From: an uncultured Burkholderiales bacterium
GTDB taxonomy: Bacteria; Pseudomonadota; Gammaproteobacteria; Burkholderiales; Burkholderiaceae_C
Assembly (NCBI GenBank): GCA_903926695.1
Contig: CAIYKK010000513.1
Coordinates: 1-6,859 of the forward strand
Direction: 5' to 3'
DNA: 6,859 nt
Part shown: in pieces, positions 6,076-6,859 of the stretch
Numbering within the stretch: the first letter of the stretch is position 1
How the letters are laid out: every line of letters begins with the position of its first letter
The notes under the pieces: model-generated
Seen by the model: the letters and a program-made list of their open reading frames with translations, nothing else
Told to the model about the DNA's origin: nothing
Databases searched by the model: none
Translations under genes and position numbers: made by a program

Positions 6076-6144
6076 TTGACATCCTCCCCTCCCTAAAGGA
6101 AGGGGATTCCCACAGCGCTTCAACCAGCATTGCGCTGATTGAAG
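6076..6144 (-). ncRNA. Putative omega-RNA 3' scaffold / IS right-end hairpins
   Basis: On the minus strand two hairpins follow each other. The first pairs 6144-6134 with 6128-6118: an 11-bp stem with one G-T pair and a 5-base loop. The second pairs 6105-6098 with 6093-6086: an 8-bp stem with one G-T pair and a TTTA loop. Then comes the tail GGATGTCAA. In IS605-type elements the right end doubles as the 3' scaffold of the omega-RNA, and bases just beyond the end act as the guide. That is family knowledge; expression here is not shown. The 5' limit of the RNA is unknown and probably lies inside the tnpB relic. The guide would begin near 6075 and read into the GC-rich remnant. Confidence 0.5.
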
Positions 6145-6859
6145 TCGCTTCGGTGGGTTCCTGCTTCGCTGAGGCTGGTTTCGTCTTTCGCTTGCGCGCC
6201 AGGCCAGAGCCGTCCTCTCCACAGGCTGCAACGCGGTATCCCTGCGCCAAAATGTTCATTGCGCCGCTGGTATTTCGCCAAGCGCTTTTCGTGCTTTTTG
6301 AAGTTGTTCAGCGGTTTAATGAAATTGCCATCGCTCATGGCGGCAAACCGGGCAATTCCCACATCAATGCCGATGGCACTGGTAGCCATTGGTACAGGCA
6401 TTTCCACTTCGCGCTCGGTTTGAATGCTGGCAAACCACTTGCTGCCCGACTGGCTGACGGTGATGTTTTTGGCCGTGCCCAGAATGTCCCGGCTGTTGCG
6501 ATATCGAATCCAGCCCAGTTTGGGCAACTTGATGCGGCTGTTGAGCTGGTCAATCTTGAAGCCTTGGGGAAAGCGAAAACTCTCGCACCGACCTTTTTTC
6601 TTGAACTTCGGAAAGGCGGCGCGTTGGGCAAAGAAGTTTTGCCAGGCTTTATCCAGGTCTTTGAACGACTGCTGCAGGGCTTGCGAAGGCGCTTCTTTAC
6701 GCCACGCAAATTCCTGCTTCCATGCAACGAAGTGTTTGCACAGCTGGGCAAAACTCAATTGTTTCTTTTCAGCCGCGTAGATTTTTTGTTGCAAATCCAG
6801 CGCTTTGTGGAACACAAACCGGCGCGCCCCGGCGAAGCGGCGCATGTCCCGCGCCTGCC
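6076..6859 (-). mobile_element. IS200/IS605-type insertion sequence (tnpB-carrying), left end outside the window
   Basis: The element is recognised from its tnpB relic and a typical right end: a GC-rich hairpin followed by a short cleavage-site-like tail (GGATGTCAA on the minus strand, ending near 6076). These elements lack terminal inverted repeats and make no target duplication, so the exact boundary is an inference from the end of the conserved tail. No tnpA (Y1 transposase) is visible; it may lie beyond 6859, or the element may be of the tnpB-only type. It lies directly upstream of the AT-rich deacetylase fusion gene, as if it marks the edge of an acquired segment. Confidence 0.8.

Larger units (their letters stand above)
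6071..6859 (-). pseudogene. tnpB: tnpB (RNA-guided nuclease of IS605 elements), internally deleted and frameshifted
   Basis: The frame is open to the window edge (Q-A-R-D before the MRRFAG methionine at 6845), so the true start is outside. Visible from that Met: the N-terminal helical domain RRFAGARRFVFHKALDLQ (2-19), the conserved FPKFKKKG (78-85), LPKLGWIRYRN (107-117), and RuvC-I AIGIDVGIA (157-165) with catalytic Asp161. After KRLAKYQRR (187-195) homology stops near 6260 and the frame becomes nonsense, ending at 6120. In another frame, starting at 6259, the usual TnpB C-terminus appears: NILAQGYRVAACGEDGSG and then KQEPTEA, ending at the TGA 6073-6071. An internal deletion has therefore joined the two, removing what I estimate at 150-190 codons: the RuvC-II Glu, the Cys4 zinc finger and the RuvC-III Asp. 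The product cannot be a TnpB nuclease. The intact N-terminal half could still be translated. Confidence 0.92.

Noticed and set aside
5896..6231. 111-codon minus-strand frame crossing the IS end and the leader
   Set aside because: It spans the tnpB C-terminus in the wrong frame, the right-end hairpins, the GC-rich remnant and AT-rich DNA; only the short GC-rich part looks coding.
1..6859. CRISPR array, tRNA or rRNA genes
   Set aside because: No regularly spaced repeat-spacer pattern, tRNA-like cloverleaf or rRNA segment was seen on either strand by eye.

Overview
The window looks like part of an exopolysaccharide or capsule locus from a GC-rich Gram-negative bacterium. It is probably a betaproteobacterium of the Burkholderiales/Comamonadaceae type. 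That placement rests on high third-position G+C in most genes, an outer-membrane Wza-like lipoprotein, and a TnpB C-terminus (CGEDGSG...KQEPTEA) of a kind I associate with betaproteobacterial IS elements. It is an inference, not a proven identity.

Layout: (1) 1-627, minus strand, the first 209 codons of a family 2 glycosyltransferase that runs off the window. (2) 646-1683, minus, a Wza/EpsA-type export lipoprotein 18 bp upstream of it in the same operon. (3) 1684-1839, a divergent intergenic region with an inverted repeat. (4) 1840-3231, plus, an O-antigen ligase/Wzy-type membrane polymerase. (5) 3240-4280, minus, a GT-B-like glycosyltransferase converging on the polymerase with 8 bp between the stops. 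(6) 4281-4437, an intergenic region holding a 26-bp near-perfect palindrome. (7) 4438-5895, minus, an AT-richer gene fusing a PIG-L/LmbE deacetylase to a C-terminal domain I cannot name. (8) 5896-6075, a composite spacer: AT-rich leader next to the gene, then about 70 bp of GC-rich sequence that looks like a coding remnant. (9) 6076-6859, an IS200/IS605-type element with a tnpB broken by an internal deletion, but with its hairpin-rich right end (the usual omega-RNA 3' region) intact.

Working together: the two glycosyltransferases would build a lipid-linked repeat, the deacetylase could modify an N-acetyl sugar in it, the multi-pass protein would polymerise or ligate it, and the export lipoprotein would form the outer-membrane exit. 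Flippase, chain-length kinase and priming transferase are not in the window.

Most worth a second look: the PIG-L fusion protein with its unassigned C-terminal half and a 20-residue-period N-terminal repeat, set in AT-rich DNA beside an IS; the tnpB relic with a preserved guide-RNA-type end; and the palindrome upstream of the second glycosyltransferase.
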